Below, piece by piece: positions 1 through 9,927 of a stretch of 64,000 bases of DNA (within the stretch, counting starts at the first letter, position 1; the number at the start of each line of letters is the position of its first letter). The notes beneath the pieces were generated by a model. The model saw only the letters and a program-made list of their open reading frames with translations. It did not search any database and was not told the DNA's origin. The DNA is from Novosphingobium sp. GTDB taxonomy: Bacteria; Pseudomonadota; Alphaproteobacteria; Sphingomonadales; Sphingomonadaceae. The stretch spans positions 124,001 to 188,000 of the forward strand of contig NZ_JADZAT010000010.1 of assembly GCF_020852455.1 (NCBI RefSeq). The letters are read 5' to 3'. Made by a program: the position numbers and the translations under genes.

Positions 1-52
1 GCAGGCGCTGGGCACGCCCGAACCTGCCCCGGCCCGCGAGGCGCGCGGCTGA
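1..52 (+). CDS. C-terminal tail of upstream gene, probably murD (partial)
   Basis: An open frame enters from the left edge and reads 16 codons of a Pro/Ala/Glu-rich tail to a TGA whose last base is the A of the ftsW ATG. The position directly before ftsW fits MurD (UDP-MurNAc-alanine:D-glutamate ligase) in the standard division and cell-wall gene order. No MurD motif is visible in so short a piece, so the name rests only on context. Confidence 0.5.
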   Translation, partial: QALGTPEPAPAREARG

Positions 53-1272
53 TGGCAACTTATCCCCCCATGGTGCCGCGCGGCGGCCGGCTTGGCCTCG
101 AAGGCGCGGCTCCGCGTTATCAGCGCAATCGCCGCAGCGATCTGGCGATCTGGTGGCGCGAAATTGATCGCGGTCTGCTGGCCGTGGTGCTGATCCTGAT
201 GGCACTGGGCACTGTCGCGGTGGCGGCGGGCAGCCCGGCCAGCGCGCGCCGGCTTTCGACCGCCAAGATCAAGCTGGATGACCTGCACTTCTTCTACATC
301 CACCTGCGCTGGCAGTTCCTGGGCCTGATCGCGATGTTTGGCGCATCGATGCTGAGCCGTGAGAACGCCCGGCGCGCAGGGATCGTGCTGGGCTTTGCCA
401 TGCTGGTCGGGCTGATGCTGGTGCCGGTGGCCGGGTTTGCGGTCAACGGTGCCAAGCGCTGGCTCTATCTGGGCTTTTCGCTGCAGCCTTCGGAATTCCT
501 CAAGCCGGCCTTCGCGATTTCGATGGCCTGGATCCTGTCATGGCGGGTGCGCGATCCCAACCTTCCGGTGATCGAACTGTGCACCGGGTTGATGGGGATG
601 ATCGCGATCCTGCTGATGGCGCAGCCCGATTTCGGCTCGACCATCCTGTTCGGCGGGGTATGGTTCGTCATGGTCTTGTTGAGCGGGATTTCGCTGAAGC
701 GGATCGGCCTGGCCGGCGGGTTCGGCGTGGTCGGCGTGGTGCTGGCCTATATGTTCTATGACAATGCCCGCCACCGGATCGACGCCTTCCTGGGCGGCGG
801 CACCGCCTATGACCAGGTCGATCTGGCGCAGCGCACCCTGCTGTCGGGCGGCTGGACCGGCAGCGGGCTGTGGCTGGGCACGCGCAAGCTGGGACTGCCC
901 GAAGCGCATACCGACTATATCTTCTCGGTGATCGGCGAGGAATTCGGCCTGCTGGCCTGCGCGCTGATCGTGGCGCTGTTCCTGGTGCTGGTCGCGCGTG
1001 TGCTGCTGCGCCTGCTGGACGAGGAAGACCTGTTCACCACCCTGGCCGCCACCGGGCTGACCGCGCAGCTGGGCGGGCAGGCATTCATCAATATCATGGT
1101 CAATCTGCAACTCTTCCCTTCGAAAGGCATGACCCTGCCGCTGATTTCCTATGGTGGTTCATCGACCATCGCGATCTGTCTGGGCATGGGGCTGCTGCTG
1201 GCGATTACCCGGCGCAATCCCTACATCAAGCGTGAGCGCTTTTCGCTGCGCCAGCTGGGGCTGGGCAAGTGA
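52..1272 (+). CDS. ftsW: FtsW, SEDS-family septal peptidoglycan glycosyltransferase
   Basis: A 406-residue polytopic inner-membrane protein of the SEDS family, which polymerises lipid II at the septum with a partner class B PBP. About ten hydrophobic segments follow a basic N-terminal tail of about 45 residues. The conserved C-terminal part (KGMTLPLISYGGSS, then a glycine-rich last helix) is clear. The ATG overlaps the preceding stop by one base and the 3' end overlaps the murG GTG by four bases, so translation is probably coupled along the operon. RodA is the main alternative, but the position between murD and murG decides for FtsW. Confidence 0.96.
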   Translation: MATYPPMVPRGGRLGLEGAAPRYQRNRRSDLAIWWREIDRGLLAVVLILMALGTVAVAAGSPASARRLSTAKIKLDDLHFFYIHLRWQFLGLIAMFGASMLSRENARRAGIVLGFAMLVGLMLVPVAGFAVNGAKRWLYLGFSLQPSEFLKPAFAISMAWILSWRVRDPNLPVIELCTGLMGMIAILLMAQPDFGSTILFGGVWFVMVLLSGISLKRIGLAGGFGVVGVVLAYMFYDNARHRIDAFLGGGTAYDQVDLAQRTLLSGGWTGSGLWLGTRKLGLPEAHTDYIFSVIGEEFGLLACALIVALFLVLVARVLLRLLDEEDLFTTLAATGLTAQLGGQAFINIMVNLQLFPSKGMTLPLISYGGSSTIAICLGMGLLLAITRRNPYIKRERFSLRQLGLGK

Positions 1273-2444
1273 GCGGCCCGTCGCGCCACTATGTGCTGGC
1301 CGCCGGGGGCACCGGCGGTCACTTGATCCCGGCCTTCGCGCTGGCGGTCGAGCTGGAACGGCGCGGACACCATGTCGCGCTGATCACCGACGATCGCGGC
1401 AGCCGCCTGCCGGGCAAGCCGCATTTCCTGGTCAGCCACGTGCTGCCTGCGGGGAGGATCGGCAAGAACCCGCTGCACTGGCCCAAGGGGATCGGCGCGA
1501 TCCTGGAAGGCAAGCGGATGGCGCTGCGCCTGTTCGACAGTTTCAAACCCAGCGCGGTGATCGGCTTTGGCGGCTATCCCGCCTTCCCGGCGCTGTGGGC
1601 GGCGACCAGCGCGGGCATACCCAGCGTGATCCACGAACAGAACGCCGTGCTGGGCCGGGTCAACCGGTTCCTGGCCGGGCGGGTCGATGCGATCGCCACC
1701 TCCTATCGCGAGGTGGACCGGCTGGCCGCCAAGCATGTCCACAAGGCTCACCTGGTCGGCAATCCGGTCCGCGCCGAAGTGCTGGCGCTGCGCGAACAGC
1801 CGTTCCCGGTCTTTACCCAGGATGGCCTGCTGCGCGTGCTGGTAACTGGCGGCAGCCAGGGCGCCGGGGTGCTCAGCCAGGTGGTGCCCGATGGCCTGGC
1901 CATGCTGCCGCCTGCACTGCGCAACCGGTTGCAGGTAACCCAGCAGTGCCGGCCCGAGGATATCGAGGCGGTGCGCCAGCGCTATGCCGGACATGAAATC
2001 CCGGCCGAACTGGGCACCTATTTTGAGGATATGGCCAGCCGCCTGGCGGATTCGCACCTGTTCATCGGCCGCGCCGGGGCATCAACCGTGGCCGAACTGA
2101 CTGCGGTTGGCCGCCCGGCGATCCTGGTGCCGCTGCCGATCGCTACCGACGATCACCAAGCCGCCAACACCCGCGAGGTTGCGGCGCTGGGCGGGGCACG
2201 GATGATCCGGCAGGACCGGTTCACCCCGGTTGAACTGGCCAAGCAGATCCAGGCGATCGCGATGAACCCCGAAACCCTGGCCACCGCCGCACATGCGGCG
2301 TGGAACTGCGGTTATCCCAATGCCGTTACCGATCTGGCCGATTTGGTCGAAGGCTTTGGCGGAGCGCCGCTGATGGATGTGATCCGCGTGGCCGACGCGG
2401 CCGAGGCCGAAGCCGCGACCGCGCAGCAGGGAGCGCCGGCATGA
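1269..2444 (+). CDS. murG: MurG, UDP-GlcNAc:lipid I N-acetylglucosaminyltransferase
   Basis: A 391-residue GT28-family enzyme that converts lipid I to lipid II on the inner face of the membrane. The N-terminal loop GGTGGH (residues 13-18) and the second glycine-rich loop TGGSQGAG are present. The UDP-GlcNAc site GRAGASTVAEL, followed by GRPAILVPLP, lies in the C-terminal half. It starts with GTG inside the ftsW stop (GTGA). The stop overlaps an ATG (ATGA) that opens a 21-codon ORF rather than murC itself. The Ala-rich tail after about residue 370 is longer than in many homologues. Confidence 0.97.
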   Translation: MSGPSRHYVLAAGGTGGHLIPAFALAVELERRGHHVALITDDRGSRLPGKPHFLVSHVLPAGRIGKNPLHWPKGIGAILEGKRMALRLFDSFKPSAVIGFGGYPAFPALWAATSAGIPSVIHEQNAVLGRVNRFLAGRVDAIATSYREVDRLAAKHVHKAHLVGNPVRAEVLALREQPFPVFTQDGLLRVLVTGGSQGAGVLSQVVPDGLAMLPPALRNRLQVTQQCRPEDIEAVRQRYAGHEIPAELGTYFEDMASRLADSHLFIGRAGASTVAELTAVGRPAILVPLPIATDDHQAANTREVAALGGARMIRQDRFTPVELAKQIQAIAMNPETLATAAHAAWNCGYPNAVTDLADLVEGFGGAPLMDVIRVADAAEAEAATAQQGAPA

Positions 2445-2506
2445 AGGGCGTCCTTCGACAGGCTCAGGATGAGCGGATGGTGACTTTCATCGGAGGTGTC
2501 CGATGA
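2441..2506 (+). CDS. 21-codon coupling ORF between murG and murC, built around a dispersed repeat
   Basis: An ATG overlaps the murG stop (ATGA) and opens a 21-codon frame ([13 protein letters not shown]...GGVR) whose TGA overlaps the murC ATG, again as ATGA. Its first codons (ATG AAG GGC GTC) closely resemble the murC start (ATG AAA GGC GTT), and a dispersed 25-bp repeat fills the middle. A simple reading is that a repeat inserted at the old murG/murC junction and left an in-frame bridge keeping translational coupling. Whether the peptide has any function of its own is unknown. Confidence 0.5.
   Translation: MKGVLRQAQDERMVTFIGGVR
2452..2476 (+). repeat. Dispersed 25-bp repeat, copy 1
   Basis: CCTTCGACAGGCTCAGGATG followed by AGCGG. 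The second copy, in inverted orientation at 31138-31162, matches at 23 of 25 positions. From memory, elements of this form (CTTCGACAAGCTCAGG...) are very common between genes of sphingomonads and related bacteria. This copy lies in the short murG-murC gap. Confidence 0.75.
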
Positions 2507-3927
2507 AAGGCGTTGGTACTGATATCGGCACGATCCATTTCGTCGGCATCGGCGGGATCGGCATGTCCGGCATTGCCGAGGTGATGCACAACCTGGGCTA
2601 TCAGGTGCAGGGCAGCGACATTGCCGAAGGCTATGTGGTTGAAGGACTGCGCAAGCGCGGGATCAAGGTGATGATCGGCCATGCCGCCGAAAATCTTGGC
2701 GATGCGGCGGTGGTGGTCACCTCAACTGCGGTCAAGCGCACCAACCCCGAAGTCGCCGCCGCGCTGGAAAACCGCGTGCCGGTGGTCCGCCGCGCGGAAA
2801 TGCTGGCCGAACTGATGCGGCTGAAGCGCACCGTTGCGGTGGCCGGCACCCATGGCAAGACCACCACGACCAGCATGGTCGCCGCGCTGCTCGATGCCGG
2901 CGGGGTCGATCCGACGGTGATCAACGGCGGGATCATCAACAGCTACGGCTCCAACGCGCGGCTGGGCGCCAGCGAGTGGATGGTGGTCGAAGCCGACGAG
3001 AGCGACGGTTCGTTCCTGCGGCTCGACGGGACCATCGCGGTGGTCACCAACATCGATCCCGAACACCTCGATCACTATGGCAGCTTCGATGCGGTGAAGG
3101 ACGCCTTCGTCGAATTCATCGAAAACGTGCCGTTCTATGGCTGCGCAGTGCTGTGCATCGACCACCCCGAAGTCCAGGCGGTGATCCCCAAGGTGCGCGA
3201 TCGCCGCGTGGTGACCTATGGCTTTTCCGCCCAGGCCGACGTGCGCGGCGAAAACGTCACCCCCTATCCCGGCGGCAACCGGTTCGATGCGGTGATCCGC
3301 CAGCGCGACGGCAGCCAGCGCCGGATCGAGGGGATCGAACTGCCGATGCCCGGTCGCCACAACGTCCAGAACGCACTCGCTGCGGTGGGCGTGGCGGTGG
3401 AGATGGGCTGCGAAGACGAGACAATCCAGACCGGCTTTTCCAAGTTCCACGGGGTCAAGCGGCGCTTCACCAAGGTGGGCGAAGTGGCCATCGACTCTGG
3501 GGCCGCCACGATCATCGACGACTATGGCCACCACCCGGTCGAAATCCGCGCCGTGCTGGCTGCTGCGCGCGAAGGAGTGGGTTCGGGCCGCGTGATCGCG
3601 GTGGTCCAGCCGCACCGCTTCACCCGCCTGCGGGACCACCTGGAGGAGTTCGAGGCCGCCTTCAACGACGCCGACATGGTCTATGCCGCGCCGGTCTATG
3701 CCGCTGGCGAGGCGCCGATCGACGGCATCGATTCAGACGTCATGGTCGCGGGCATGAAGGCGCGCGGGCACCGCTCGGCCCAGGTCGTCGCCGGGCCGGA
3801 AGCTTTGGCCGATGCGCTGGCCGATGTGGTCCAGAGCGGCGACATGGTGGTCTGTCTGGGTGCGGGCGATATCACCAAGTGGGCGGCAGGCCTGGCTGAT
3901 GCGATTGCCAAGCGGAGGGGCGGGTGA
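2503..3927 (+). CDS. murC: MurC, UDP-N-acetylmuramate--L-alanine ligase
   Basis: A 474-residue cytoplasmic Mur ligase that adds the first L-Ala to UDP-MurNAc. The N-terminal Rossmann part shows GIGGIGMSG (about residues 15-23). The ATP P-loop GTHGKTTT is at residues 115-122. HNVQNALAA and [10 protein letters not shown] mark the central and C-terminal domains. The ATG has a good GGAGG eight bases upstream and also overlaps the stop of the 21-codon bridge ORF, so it can be translated by coupling or on its own. The 3' end overlaps the murB GTG by four bases. Confidence 0.97.
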   Translation: MKGVGTDIGTIHFVGIGGIGMSGIAEVMHNLGYQVQGSDIAEGYVVEGLRKRGIKVMIGHAAENLGDAAVVVTSTAVKRTNPEVAAALENRVPVVRRAEMLAELMRLKRTVAVAGTHGKTTTTSMVAALLDAGGVDPTVINGGIINSYGSNARLGASEWMVVEADESDGSFLRLDGTIAVVTNIDPEHLDHYGSFDAVKDAFVEFIENVPFYGCAVLCIDHPEVQAVIPKVRDRRVVTYGFSAQADVRGENVTPYPGGNRFDAVIRQRDGSQRRIEGIELPMPGRHNVQNALAAVGVAVEMGCEDETIQTGFSKFHGVKRRFTKVGEVAIDSGAATIIDDYGHHPVEIRAVLAAAREGVGSGRVIAVVQPHRFTRLRDHLEEFEAAFNDADMVYAAPVYAAGEAPIDGIDSDVMVAGMKARGHRSAQVVAGPEALADALADVVQSGDMVVCLGAGDITKWAAGLADAIAKRRGG

Positions 3928-4853
3928 CAACAACCACGCTTCCCAAGGTTGCGGGCAAACTGACCCCGAACGCCCCGCTGGCTCCGCTGGTCTGGTTCAA
4001 GAGCGGCGGCGTGGCCCAGTGGCTGTTTGAGCCCAGGGATGTGACCGACCTGCAGGCCTTCCTGCGCGATCTCGATCCGGCGGTGCCGGTGATGGCGCTG
4101 GGGCTGGGCAGCAATCTGATCGTTCGCGATGGCGGAGTGCCCGGCGTGGTCGTGCGGCTGGGCAAGGCCTTTGCCAAAGTCAGCAAGAGCGCCGAGCTGA
4201 CGCTGGATTGCGGGGCCGGGGCCAGCGGCATTCTGGTATCCTCGACCGCCCGCGACGAGCAGATCGCCGGGCTTGAATTCCTGCGTTCGATCCCTGGCAC
4301 GGTCGGCGGGTTCGTGCGGATGAACGGCGGCGCCTATGGCGGCGAAGTGAAGGACATTCTGGTCGATTGCGATGTGGTGCTGCGCGATGGATCGCTGGTG
4401 ACACTGCCGGTCGCCGACCTCGGCTACACCTACCGCCACAGCGAACTGCCCGAAGGTGCCATCGTGGTCGCGGCGCGGTTCAGGGGCCGTGCGGGCCTGA
4501 GCGCCGAGATCCAGGCCGAGATGGACCGCATTTCCGCCAGCCGCGAAGCCAGCCAGCCGCTGCGCAGCAAGACCGGCGGCAGCACTTTCAAGAACCCGGG
4601 CGAGAAGAAGGCCTGGCAACTGGTTGATGAGGCCGGCTGCCGGGGGCTGACCCTGGGAGGCGCGCAGGTCAGCGAAAAGCACTGCAACTTCCTGCTCAAC
4701 CTGGGCGAGGCCACCAGCGCCGATATCGAAGCGCTGGGCGAGGAAGTGCGGCGGCGGGTCAAGGACAAGTCGGGCGTGACGCTCGAATGGGAAATCCAGC
4801 GCGTTGGCACCTGTGCCAGAGCGTCAGACAATCAGCAGGTGGGTAACAAGTGA
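3924..4853 (+). CDS. murB: MurB, UDP-N-acetylenolpyruvoylglucosamine reductase
   Basis: A 309-residue FAD enzyme that reduces UDP-GlcNAc-enolpyruvate to UDP-MurNAc with NADPH. FAD-binding segments [13 protein letters not shown] and [15 protein letters not shown] are visible, followed by the C-terminal substrate domain (GSTFKNP, then EKHCNF, where Ala is more usual than Cys). The start is GTG inside the murC stop (GTGA) and the end overlaps the ddl GTG. Length and motif order are normal for the family. Confidence 0.96.
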   Translation: MTTTTLPKVAGKLTPNAPLAPLVWFKSGGVAQWLFEPRDVTDLQAFLRDLDPAVPVMALGLGSNLIVRDGGVPGVVVRLGKAFAKVSKSAELTLDCGAGASGILVSSTARDEQIAGLEFLRSIPGTVGGFVRMNGGAYGGEVKDILVDCDVVLRDGSLVTLPVADLGYTYRHSELPEGAIVVAARFRGRAGLSAEIQAEMDRISASREASQPLRSKTGGSTFKNPGEKKAWQLVDEAGCRGLTLGGAQVSEKHCNFLLNLGEATSADIEALGEEVRRRVKDKSGVTLEWEIQRVGTCARASDNQQVGNK

Positions 4854-5794
4854 CGCTTCCGAAACTCCATATCGCGGTGCTGATGGGCGGCTGGTCGAAC
4901 GAACGGCCGGTCTCGCTGATGAGCGGGGAGGGCGTCGCCACGGCGCTGGAAGCGCGCGGGCATCAGGTCACCCGGATCGACATGGACCGCGACGTTGCGG
5001 CCCGGCTTGCCGCGACCAAGCCTGACGTGGTGTTCAATGCGCTGCACGGCACCCCCGGTGAGGACGGTTCGGTCCAGGGCATGATGGACCTGATGGGGCT
5101 GACCTATACCCATTCGGGCATGGTCGCCTCGGTCATCGCGATCGACAAGGAACTGACCAAGCAGGCACTGGTCCCGCACGGTGTGCCGATGCCGGGCGGG
5201 CGGATCGTGCCGGTCAGCGAGATCTACCAGAAGGACCCGCTGGAGCGGCCCTATGTGCTGAAACCGGTCAACGAAGGCTCTTCGGTGGGGGTGGCGATCG
5301 TCACCGCCGAGGGCAATTATGGCAACCCGATCAGCCCCGCTGCCAAGGGTCCTTGGCAGGAATTCGACAGCCTGCTGGCCGAACCCTATATCCGCGGGCG
5401 CGAGCTGACCACGGCGGTGCTGGGTGACAAGGCCTTGATGGTCACCGAGCTGCGCCCGAAAAGCGGGTTCTACGATTTCGACGCCAAATATACCGAGGGC
5501 ATGACCGAGCATGTCTGCCCGGCCGAGATCCCCGACGAAATCACCCAGGCCTGTCTTGAACTGGCGCTGCGCTGCCACCGGCTGCTGGGTTGCAGCGGGT
5601 GCAGCCGCACCGACTTCCGTTGGGACGACACGCAGGGACTGGACGGACTGTTCGTGCTGGAAACCAACACCCAGCCGGGGATGACCCCGCTCAGCCTGGT
5701 GCCCGAACAGGCGCGGCACCTGGGGATCGAATACGGCGAACTGGTCGAGATCATCATTGCTGATGCTCTGGCCGCCAAGGGGAAGCGCAAGTGA
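4850..5794 (+). CDS. ddl: D-alanine--D-alanine ligase
   Basis: A 314-residue ATP-grasp enzyme that makes D-Ala-D-Ala for the peptidoglycan stem. The N-terminal SNERPVSLMSG, the HGTPGEDGSVQG loop, the ATP-binding KPVNEGSSVGV and the C-terminal metal-binding NTQPGMTP are all present. It sits in its usual alphaproteobacterial place between murB and ftsQ, with four-base GTGA overlaps on both sides. It would be called ddlB by position. Confidence 0.96.
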   Translation: MTLPKLHIAVLMGGWSNERPVSLMSGEGVATALEARGHQVTRIDMDRDVAARLAATKPDVVFNALHGTPGEDGSVQGMMDLMGLTYTHSGMVASVIAIDKELTKQALVPHGVPMPGGRIVPVSEIYQKDPLERPYVLKPVNEGSSVGVAIVTAEGNYGNPISPAAKGPWQEFDSLLAEPYIRGRELTTAVLGDKALMVTELRPKSGFYDFDAKYTEGMTEHVCPAEIPDEITQACLELALRCHRLLGCSGCSRTDFRWDDTQGLDGLFVLETNTQPGMTPLSLVPEQARHLGIEYGELVEIIIADALAAKGKRK

Positions 5795-6762
5795 GCGGGC
5801 AGAAGATCAGGCGTGGCGGCAAAAGCGTGCGCAAGGCTGCGGCCGCGCAGAACAAGTCGCGGCAGGTCCGCGCCGCGCGCGCCCGCACCGGATCGGCGAT
5901 TGACAGCCTGATGGCGGTCCAGCCGTTCAGCGAGGGGCAGCTGCACCGGATCTTCCTGGCGATGATCCTGGGCGCCGCGGCGGTATTGCTGTGGATGGTG
6001 GCCAGCTTTGCCGGGCTGCCGGCCATGGCCCGTGAACAGATGGTCCAGCTTTCGCACCAGTCGGGTTTTGAGCTGCACAACGTCAACGTGCGCGGCACCA
6101 ATCATCTCAACGAACTGAAGGTCTATCAGATCGCGCTGGCCGATCGTGACCGGGCGATGCCGTTCATTGATCTGCACGCGGTGCGTGGGCGGCTGATGGA
6201 ACTGTCGTGGGTGGAAGACGCGCGGGTTTCGCGCCAGCTGCCCGATACCTTGGTGATCGACGTGGTTGAGCGCAAGCCGGTCGCGGTGCTGGCCAAGCCC
6301 AACCGGCTGGTGCTGATCGACATGACCGGGCGTGAGCTTGAACCTGTCTCGGCCGAGCGCGCCAAGGGCAAGCTGGTGCTGTCGGGTCCCGGCGCAGGCA
6401 AGCAGGTCAAGACGCTGGTTGCCTTGCTGGATGCGGCACCCGCACTGAAGCCGCAAATCAAGGGCGCCGAATGGGTCGGCAACCGCCGCTGGAACCTGTC
6501 GTTCAAGACCGGCCAGATGCTGGCGCTGCCCGAAGGCGAGCAGGATTCCGCCAAGGCGCTGACCACCTTCGCCCAGCTTGACGGGCGCAACCGCCTGCTG
6601 GGCGGCAAGGCCGTGGCGTTCGATATGCGCGCGACCGACCGGATCTATTTCCGCATGCCCAGCCGGGTCGATTCCACCGAACAGGCCAGCGCGGCACCGC
6701 GCCCCAGCGCCAGCCCGGCTGCCAGTGCAGCGGCCAAGCCTGCCGAAAAGGACAAGAACTGA
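5791..6762 (+). CDS. ftsQ: FtsQ, divisome protein
   Basis: A 323-residue bitopic division protein that links early cytoplasmic and late periplasmic divisome parts through FtsL/FtsB. A basic cytoplasmic tail of about 50 residues is followed by one membrane helix at about residues 50-75. A POTRA domain follows, starting near FELHNVNVRGTNHL, then the FtsQ beta domain (DTLVIDVVERKPVAVL). The C-terminal 30 residues are Ala/Pro/Lys-rich. The stop shares one base with the ftsA ATG (TGATG). Confidence 0.93.
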   Translation: MSGQKIRRGGKSVRKAAAAQNKSRQVRAARARTGSAIDSLMAVQPFSEGQLHRIFLAMILGAAAVLLWMVASFAGLPAMAREQMVQLSHQSGFELHNVNVRGTNHLNELKVYQIALADRDRAMPFIDLHAVRGRLMELSWVEDARVSRQLPDTLVIDVVERKPVAVLAKPNRLVLIDMTGRELEPVSAERAKGKLVLSGPGAGKQVKTLVALLDAAPALKPQIKGAEWVGNRRWNLSFKTGQMLALPEGEQDSAKALTTFAQLDGRNRLLGGKAVAFDMRATDRIYFRMPSRVDSTEQASAAPRPSASPAASAAAKPAEKDKN

Positions 6763-8042
6763 TGGCTGCTCCCCGCATTGCGAAGGTCTTTGGCGCGGTC
6801 AACATCGGCTCGTTCCGGATTTCCGCGATGATTGCCGGGCTGAGCGAGACCGGCGAAATGATGGTGCTGGGATCGGGCCACCGCGCCGCGCAGGGGATCA
6901 AGCGCGGCTATGTTACCGATATGGCCGCCGCGACCTACGCCGTGCGCGATGCGATCGAACGCGCTGAAAAGATGGCCAACACCTCGATCCAGTCGGTCTG
7001 GATCGGCTGTTCGGGCGCGGGGCTGGCCAGCCAGGTCGCCCAGGTAGAGGTCGATATCGGCGGACGCCGGATCGAGGCGGACGATGTCGATCACCTGCTG
7101 GTGGCGGCGCGCGACGTGATCCAGCCGGACGGGCGGATGGTGCTGCATGCCCAGCCGGCGCACTATACGCTGGATGGCGCTGACGGGGTGGCCGATCCCA
7201 AGGGGCTGCACGCCGAACGGCTGGGGGTGGATATCCACGTAATGCTGGCCGATGGCGCGCCGATCCGCAACATCACCGAAGCGGTCCAGAATGCGCACCT
7301 TGATGTCGAGGCGGTGGTCGGATCGCCGATCGCGGCGGGCCATGCCTGCCTGTCGTCGGAAGAGCGCGAGCTGGGCGTGGCGCTGGTCGAATTCGGCGGC
7401 GAGGTGACCAATGTCTCGGTCTATGCCGCCGGCATGCTGCTGGGGCTGGTAACGATCCCGCTGGGTTCGGGCGATGTGACCGATGCGATTGCCAGCGCCT
7501 TCGGGATCCGCCGGTTCCAGGCTGAACGGCTGAAATGCGTCCACGGTTCGGCAATCGCCAGCCCGTCGGATCACCGTGAGATGATCCCGGTCAACGCGCC
7601 GGGTGAAGAGGCCAGCGGCCCTGCCGCGCGCCATGCCGACGACAAGAATCGCGTGCCGCGCGCTGAACTGGTTTCGGTGATCACCACCCAGCTGGGCACC
7701 TGGATGGAAGAGGTATCCAAGGCGCTGAAGGGGCTGGGCTTTACCGGCCAGCGCGGGCAGCTGGTGGTGCTGACCGGGGGCGGGGCGGAATTGGCCGGGC
7801 TGGCCGACTATGCCCAGGCCGCGCTGGGCAAGCCGGTGCGGATCGGGCGGCCCCAGCAGGTCAAAGGTCTGGCCGAAGCCCATGCCACCCCGGGATTTTC
7901 CACCCTGGCGGGGCTGGTGATCTATGCCGCGGCCGATCCGATCGACATTCGCAGCGTCGGTCCCCGGTTCCAGCCGGTGATCCGCTACAAGGGATTGGGA
8001 CTGGTCAACCGGCTGTATCAGGCCGTGCGTGAGTATTTTTGA
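6762..8042 (+). CDS. ftsA: FtsA, actin-like membrane tether of the Z-ring
   Basis: A 426-residue actin-fold ATPase that anchors FtsZ to the inner membrane and recruits later divisome proteins. The phosphate-1 region (GAVNIGSFRISAMIAG), the SHS2 1C domain and the GGGAELAGL phosphate-2/adenosine region are recognisable. The protein ends in the expected amphipathic helix (VNRLYQAVREYF). The Lys usual in the phosphate-1 loop of many FtsA proteins is replaced by Phe/Arg (GSFRIS). The ATG is coupled to the ftsQ stop. Confidence 0.95.
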   Translation: MAAPRIAKVFGAVNIGSFRISAMIAGLSETGEMMVLGSGHRAAQGIKRGYVTDMAAATYAVRDAIERAEKMANTSIQSVWIGCSGAGLASQVAQVEVDIGGRRIEADDVDHLLVAARDVIQPDGRMVLHAQPAHYTLDGADGVADPKGLHAERLGVDIHVMLADGAPIRNITEAVQNAHLDVEAVVGSPIAAGHACLSSEERELGVALVEFGGEVTNVSVYAAGMLLGLVTIPLGSGDVTDAIASAFGIRRFQAERLKCVHGSAIASPSDHREMIPVNAPGEEASGPAARHADDKNRVPRAELVSVITTQLGTWMEEVSKALKGLGFTGQRGQLVVLTGGGAELAGLADYAQAALGKPVRIGRPQQVKGLAEAHATPGFSTLAGLVIYAAADPIDIRSVGPRFQPVIRYKGLGLVNRLYQAVREYF

Positions 8043-8154
8043 GGGCTGGCGGCTGTGGACAAAGGACTTTGCGGCTTTGCGTCGCGGATTCGTTGGGTGC
8101 AAGAAACCTGTTAACTGTAAGAGCTGTATCCGCCGTGCGGACAGGAGAGCGTAG

Positions 8155-9825
8155 ATGAGCATCAATATCGGAGCCCCCGCAGTCGAAGAGCTGCGTCCCC
8201 GGATTACCGTAATCGGGGTTGGCGGTGCCGGTGGCAACGCGATCGGCAACATGATCGCGGCCGGGATCGAAGGTGTCGATTTCGTGGTGGCCAACACCGA
8301 TGCCCAGGCGCTGAACAATTCGGTGGCCGAACACCGGATCCAGCTGGGTACCGATATCACCCAGGGTCTTGGCGCCGGCGCCCGCCCCGAAGTGGGCCGC
8401 GCGGCGGCTGAGGAAAGCCTGGCCGAGATCGACCGCGCGCTGGAAGGCGTGCACATGTGCTTCATCGCCGCCGGGATGGGCGGCGGCACCGGCACCGGCG
8501 CGGCGCCGGTGGTGGCCAAGGCGGCGCGCGAAAAGGGCGTGCTGACCGTTGGCGTGGTGACCAAGCCGTTTCTGTTCGAAGGCACCCGCCGGATGCGCGC
8601 AGCCGAAGCCGGGATCGAGGAACTGCAGAAGCACGTCGATACGCTGATCGTCATTCCCAACCAGAACCTGTTCCTGGTCGCCAAGGCGGAAACCACCTTC
8701 AAGGAAGCCTTCCAGATGGCTGACGAGGTGCTCCAGCAGGGGGTGCGCTCGATCACCGACCTGATGGTCATGCCGGGCCTGATCAACCTCGACTTTGCCG
8801 ACGTCCGTTCGGTCATGGCCGAAATGGGCAAGGCAATGATGGGTACGGGCGAAGGCCACGGCGAAAACCGCGCGCTCGAAGCCGCGGAAAAGGCGATTGC
8901 CAACCCGCTGCTCGATGGCGTGTCGATGCAGGGTGCCAAGGGCGTGATCATCTCGATCATCGGCGGCGAAGACATGAAGCTGCTGGAAGTCGACGAAGCC
9001 GCGAACCACATCCGCGAACTGGTCGATCCCAACGCCAACATCATCTGGGGCAGTGCCTTCAACCCCGATCTGCAGGGCAAGATCCGCGTTTCGGTGGTTG
9101 CCACCGGGATCGAACAGACCGCCAGCCAGGCCGAGGAAGCATCTTCGCGGCCGTTCGGGCTGGGCGGACCCTCGCGCGGGCCGGTGCGTCCGGCAGTTGC
9201 CGCACCGGTCGCGGCTGAACCGCTGTTCGACCGCGCCAAGGAGGCCGAGCCTGAGCCGGAAGCAGCTGCCCCGGAATCCGAGCCGGAACCGGCGGCTCCG
9301 GCGGTAGAGGCTGACGATGACTGGGATCTGCCGCAGCTTTCGGATGACGAAGGCGACGATGGCGACGAAGGCGAACCGCTTGAGCTTGAACTCGAAGCCG
9401 AAGCGGCTGCGGCGTCCGGACAGGGCGACGAATTGCTGCTCGATGCCTCGCGCCTGGTTGAGGAAGACAAGCAGGTTGCCGCTCCGGGTGGCCGTCGCCG
9501 CGGGCTGGTGTCCAGTGATGACGATACCGTAACCGAAGGCCATGCCGGCTTTGGCGATCTTGGCGGCGGCGATGCGCCCGAAGCTGGCGATGCGCCAGCG
9601 GCTGGATCGGGTGGTTCGACCGGTGGCGGTGGCGGTGGTGGCGGGGACGGCGATGTCACTGCCAAGAAGCAGCCCCGGCTGGGCGGCGGTGCCACTCTGT
9701 TCGAACGGATGGCCAACCTTTCGCGTGGCGGTTCGCGTTCGGACGATGATGACGACGATGACGATAACGACGGCGGGCCGTCGATTTCGATCCCGCGTTT
9801 CCTCGGCCGCCAGAACAACCAGTAA
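8155..9825 (+). CDS. ftsZ: FtsZ, tubulin-like division GTPase with an extended acidic linker
   Basis: The 556-residue GTPase that forms the Z-ring. The globular core covers about residues 1-325, with GVGGAGGNA near residue 21 and the tubulin signature GGGTGTG at 109-115. A linker of over 200 residues follows, very rich in Asp/Glu, with Gly runs and an Asp tract near the end. The C-terminal peptide SIPRFLGRQ contacts FtsA and other partners. Many FtsZ proteins are 380-500 residues, so the linker is long. A 112-base leader with a GGAG site about seven bases before the ATG separates it from ftsA. Confidence 0.98.
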   Translation: MSINIGAPAVEELRPRITVIGVGGAGGNAIGNMIAAGIEGVDFVVANTDAQALNNSVAEHRIQLGTDITQGLGAGARPEVGRAAAEESLAEIDRALEGVHMCFIAAGMGGGTGTGAAPVVAKAAREKGVLTVGVVTKPFLFEGTRRMRAAEAGIEELQKHVDTLIVIPNQNLFLVAKAETTFKEAFQMADEVLQQGVRSITDLMVMPGLINLDFADVRSVMAEMGKAMMGTGEGHGENRALEAAEKAIANPLLDGVSMQGAKGVIISIIGGEDMKLLEVDEAANHIRELVDPNANIIWGSAFNPDLQGKIRVSVVATGIEQTASQAEEASSRPFGLGGPSRGPVRPAVAAPVAAEPLFDRAKEAEPEPEAAAPESEPEPAAPAVEADDDWDLPQLSDDEGDDGDEGEPLELELEAEAAAASGQGDELLLDASRLVEEDKQVAAPGGRRRGLVSSDDDTVTEGHAGFGDLGGGDAPEAGDAPAAGSGGSTGGGGGGGGDGDVTAKKQPRLGGGATLFERMANLSRGGSRSDDDDDDDDNDGGPSISIPRFLGRQNNQ

Positions 9826-9927
9826 GCCCGCGCTGCTTTCCGCGTTAGGCGGCGGTTCAGCCGCACCGTGGCAGTGGTCGCGCGAAGACGCTTGCATGGC
9901 TTTCTGAAAAGGTACACCGCACAGCCC

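Noticed and set aside
8043..8154. CtrA box in the ftsZ leader
   Set aside because: Only a single TTAAC half appears; the second half at the proper spacing is missing.
9849..9866. Hairpin GCGGC...GCCGC after ftsZ as terminator
   Set aside because: A 5-bp GC stem without a T-run is expected by chance at this GC content.
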